A stretch of DNA of 64,000 nucleotides from Halomonadaceae bacterium (GTDB lineage Bacteria > Pseudomonadota > Gammaproteobacteria > Pseudomonadales > Oleiphilaceae). The stretch is taken from positions 1-64,000 of the forward strand of contig REBR01000184.1 of the NCBI GenBank assembly GCA_007692645.1. The letters run 5' to 3'. A model generated the notes under the pieces. It searched no databases, was not told the origin of the DNA, and saw nothing but the letters and a program-made list of their open reading frames with translations. Both the position numbers and the translations under genes were made by a program. This document shows, piece by piece, positions 62,995 to 64,000 of the stretch (positions are counted from its first letter, which is position 1; every line of letters starts with the position of its first letter).

Positions 62995-63190
62995 TGATCG
63001 CGGCTATAGCCGCTCCCACAGGGGGGCTCCCGCAGGAACGTTTTCATTCAGGTAACGAGTAATGCTAAGGAAGGAGTGATGCTGTGGGAGCGGCCATAGC
63101 CGCGATGAAGGCCACACCAGACTCGGGGCTATGGCTGAATCTGTTGAATGGCCTTAGAGTTTATCGCGGCTATAGCCGCTCCCACAGGGG
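62995..63190. repeat. Cluster of three REP sequences in alternating orientation
   Basis: ATCGCGGCTATAGCCGCTCCCACAGG (~62998-63022), CTGTGGGAGCGGCCATAGCCGCGAT (~63082-63106), ATCGCGGCTATAGCCGCTCCCACAGG (~63163-63188). Confidence 0.92.
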
Positions 63191-63236
63191 TGGAGGCTCC
63201 TGCAGGAGTGGTGACATTCAGGTGCTGGCGGGTTTA

Positions 63237-64000
63237 TCAGGGCAGGTTGCGGGAGTAGAAAATCTCCAGCATTTCCTTCTGCAGCCGTTCATGAATGCTG
63301 TCCGCTTCTGCCTGGGGCAGGTCTTTGGTTTTCACCCCGAACAGGTACTCATCCAGGTTGAACTCCCGGAGCATCATCTTGGTGTGGAACAGGTTGTCCT
63401 GGTACACATTCACATCCAGCATCTGGTAGGCGTTGCGGGTATCTTCCCCCAGGTAGTTCTGGATGGAGCTCATATCGTGGTCGATATACAGCTTGCGGCC
63501 GTCCTTATCCCGGGTAAAACCCCGTACCCGGTAATCCACCGTGACAATGTCAGATTCAAAGCTGTGAATCAGGTAATTCAGGGCTTTCAGGGGCGAGATC
63601 AGGCCGCAGGTGGACACATCGATATCCACCCGGAAGGTGCTGATTCCCTCGTAGGGGTGACTCTCCGGGTAGGTGTGTACGGTCACGTGGCTCTTGTCCA
63701 GATGCCCTACCACCGCCTCGGGCAGGGGGCCCGGGGACTCATCCGTGGCTTCCTCTCCCGGGGGCATTTCATGCTCGGCAATCAGCATGGTGACACTGGC
63801 CCCATGGGGCTCGTAATCCTGACGGGCGATATTGAGGATATTGGCACCCACGATCTTGGTCACATCCGTGAGAATCTGGGTCAGGCGCTCAGCGTTGTAC
63901 ATCTCGTTGATATAACGGATATACCGCTTGCGCTGCTCTTCCGTGCGGGCATAGCAGATATCGTAAATATTGAAGCTCAGGGATTTGGTCAGGTTGTTGA
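63237..64000 (-). CDS. speD: S-adenosylmethionine decarboxylase proenzyme, partial at window end
   Basis: [46 protein letters not shown]; frame stays open past the track ATG ([39 protein letters not shown]) to the window edge. Confidence 0.95.
   Translation of the reverse strand, partial: NNLTKSLSFNIYDICYARTEEQRKRYIRYINEMYNAERLTQILTDVTKIVGANILNIARQDYEPHGASVTMLIAEHEMPPGEEATDESPGPLPEAVVGHLDKSHVTVHTYPESHPYEGISTFRVDIDVSTCGLISPLKALNYLIHSFESDIVTVDYRVRGFTRDKDGRKLYIDHDMSSIQNYLGEDTRNAYQMLDVNVYQDNLFHTKMMLREFNLDEYLFGVKTKDLPQAEADSIHERLQKEMLEIFYSRNLP

Overview
This window is a ~64 kb, high-GC gammaproteobacterial chromosome segment. The gene content (rubA/rubB, split ubi genes, coaBC-dut-algC-argB, rpmB/rpmG/radC) is reminiscent of Pseudomonadales/Alcanivorax-like bacteria; that placement is inference. 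Most of it is housekeeping: hinT (partial), ubiF, mscS, mnmH/selU, ubiA, ubiC, hpt, rubA-rubB, tesB, a Pi transporter, panP, hemB, ppk1, ggt, coaD, engB, a cytochrome c4-type protein, dsbA, rpmG, rpmB, radC, coaBC, dut, algC, argB, argE, argA, prkB and speD (partial). Items that stand out: (1) an unannotated, non-coding, GGA-rich CsrB/RsmZ-like sRNA on the minus strand at about 4543-4795, with textbook GGA-loop hairpins, a terminator and an upstream GacA/UvrY-like box; (2) a 730-750 aa tubulin/FtsZ-superfamily protein at 17559-19769, outside any phage or plasmid context; (3) a dense signalling locus at 40922-50622 that combines an MglA-like GTPase, two histidine kinases, a REC-MshEN-GspE/PilB-type ATPase fusion, a REC protein, a REC-HD-GYP protein with a degenerate metal site, and a PAS-GGDEF-EAL-REC protein with degenerate GGDEF and EAL signatures; it is a candidate GTPase/c-di-GMP-controlled polarity or pilus-motor module; (4) a REP/RAYT system: a REP-associated transposase flanked by REP arrays, plus REP clusters elsewhere in the window. 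The first ~110 bp look like poly-G sequencing noise at a contig end.
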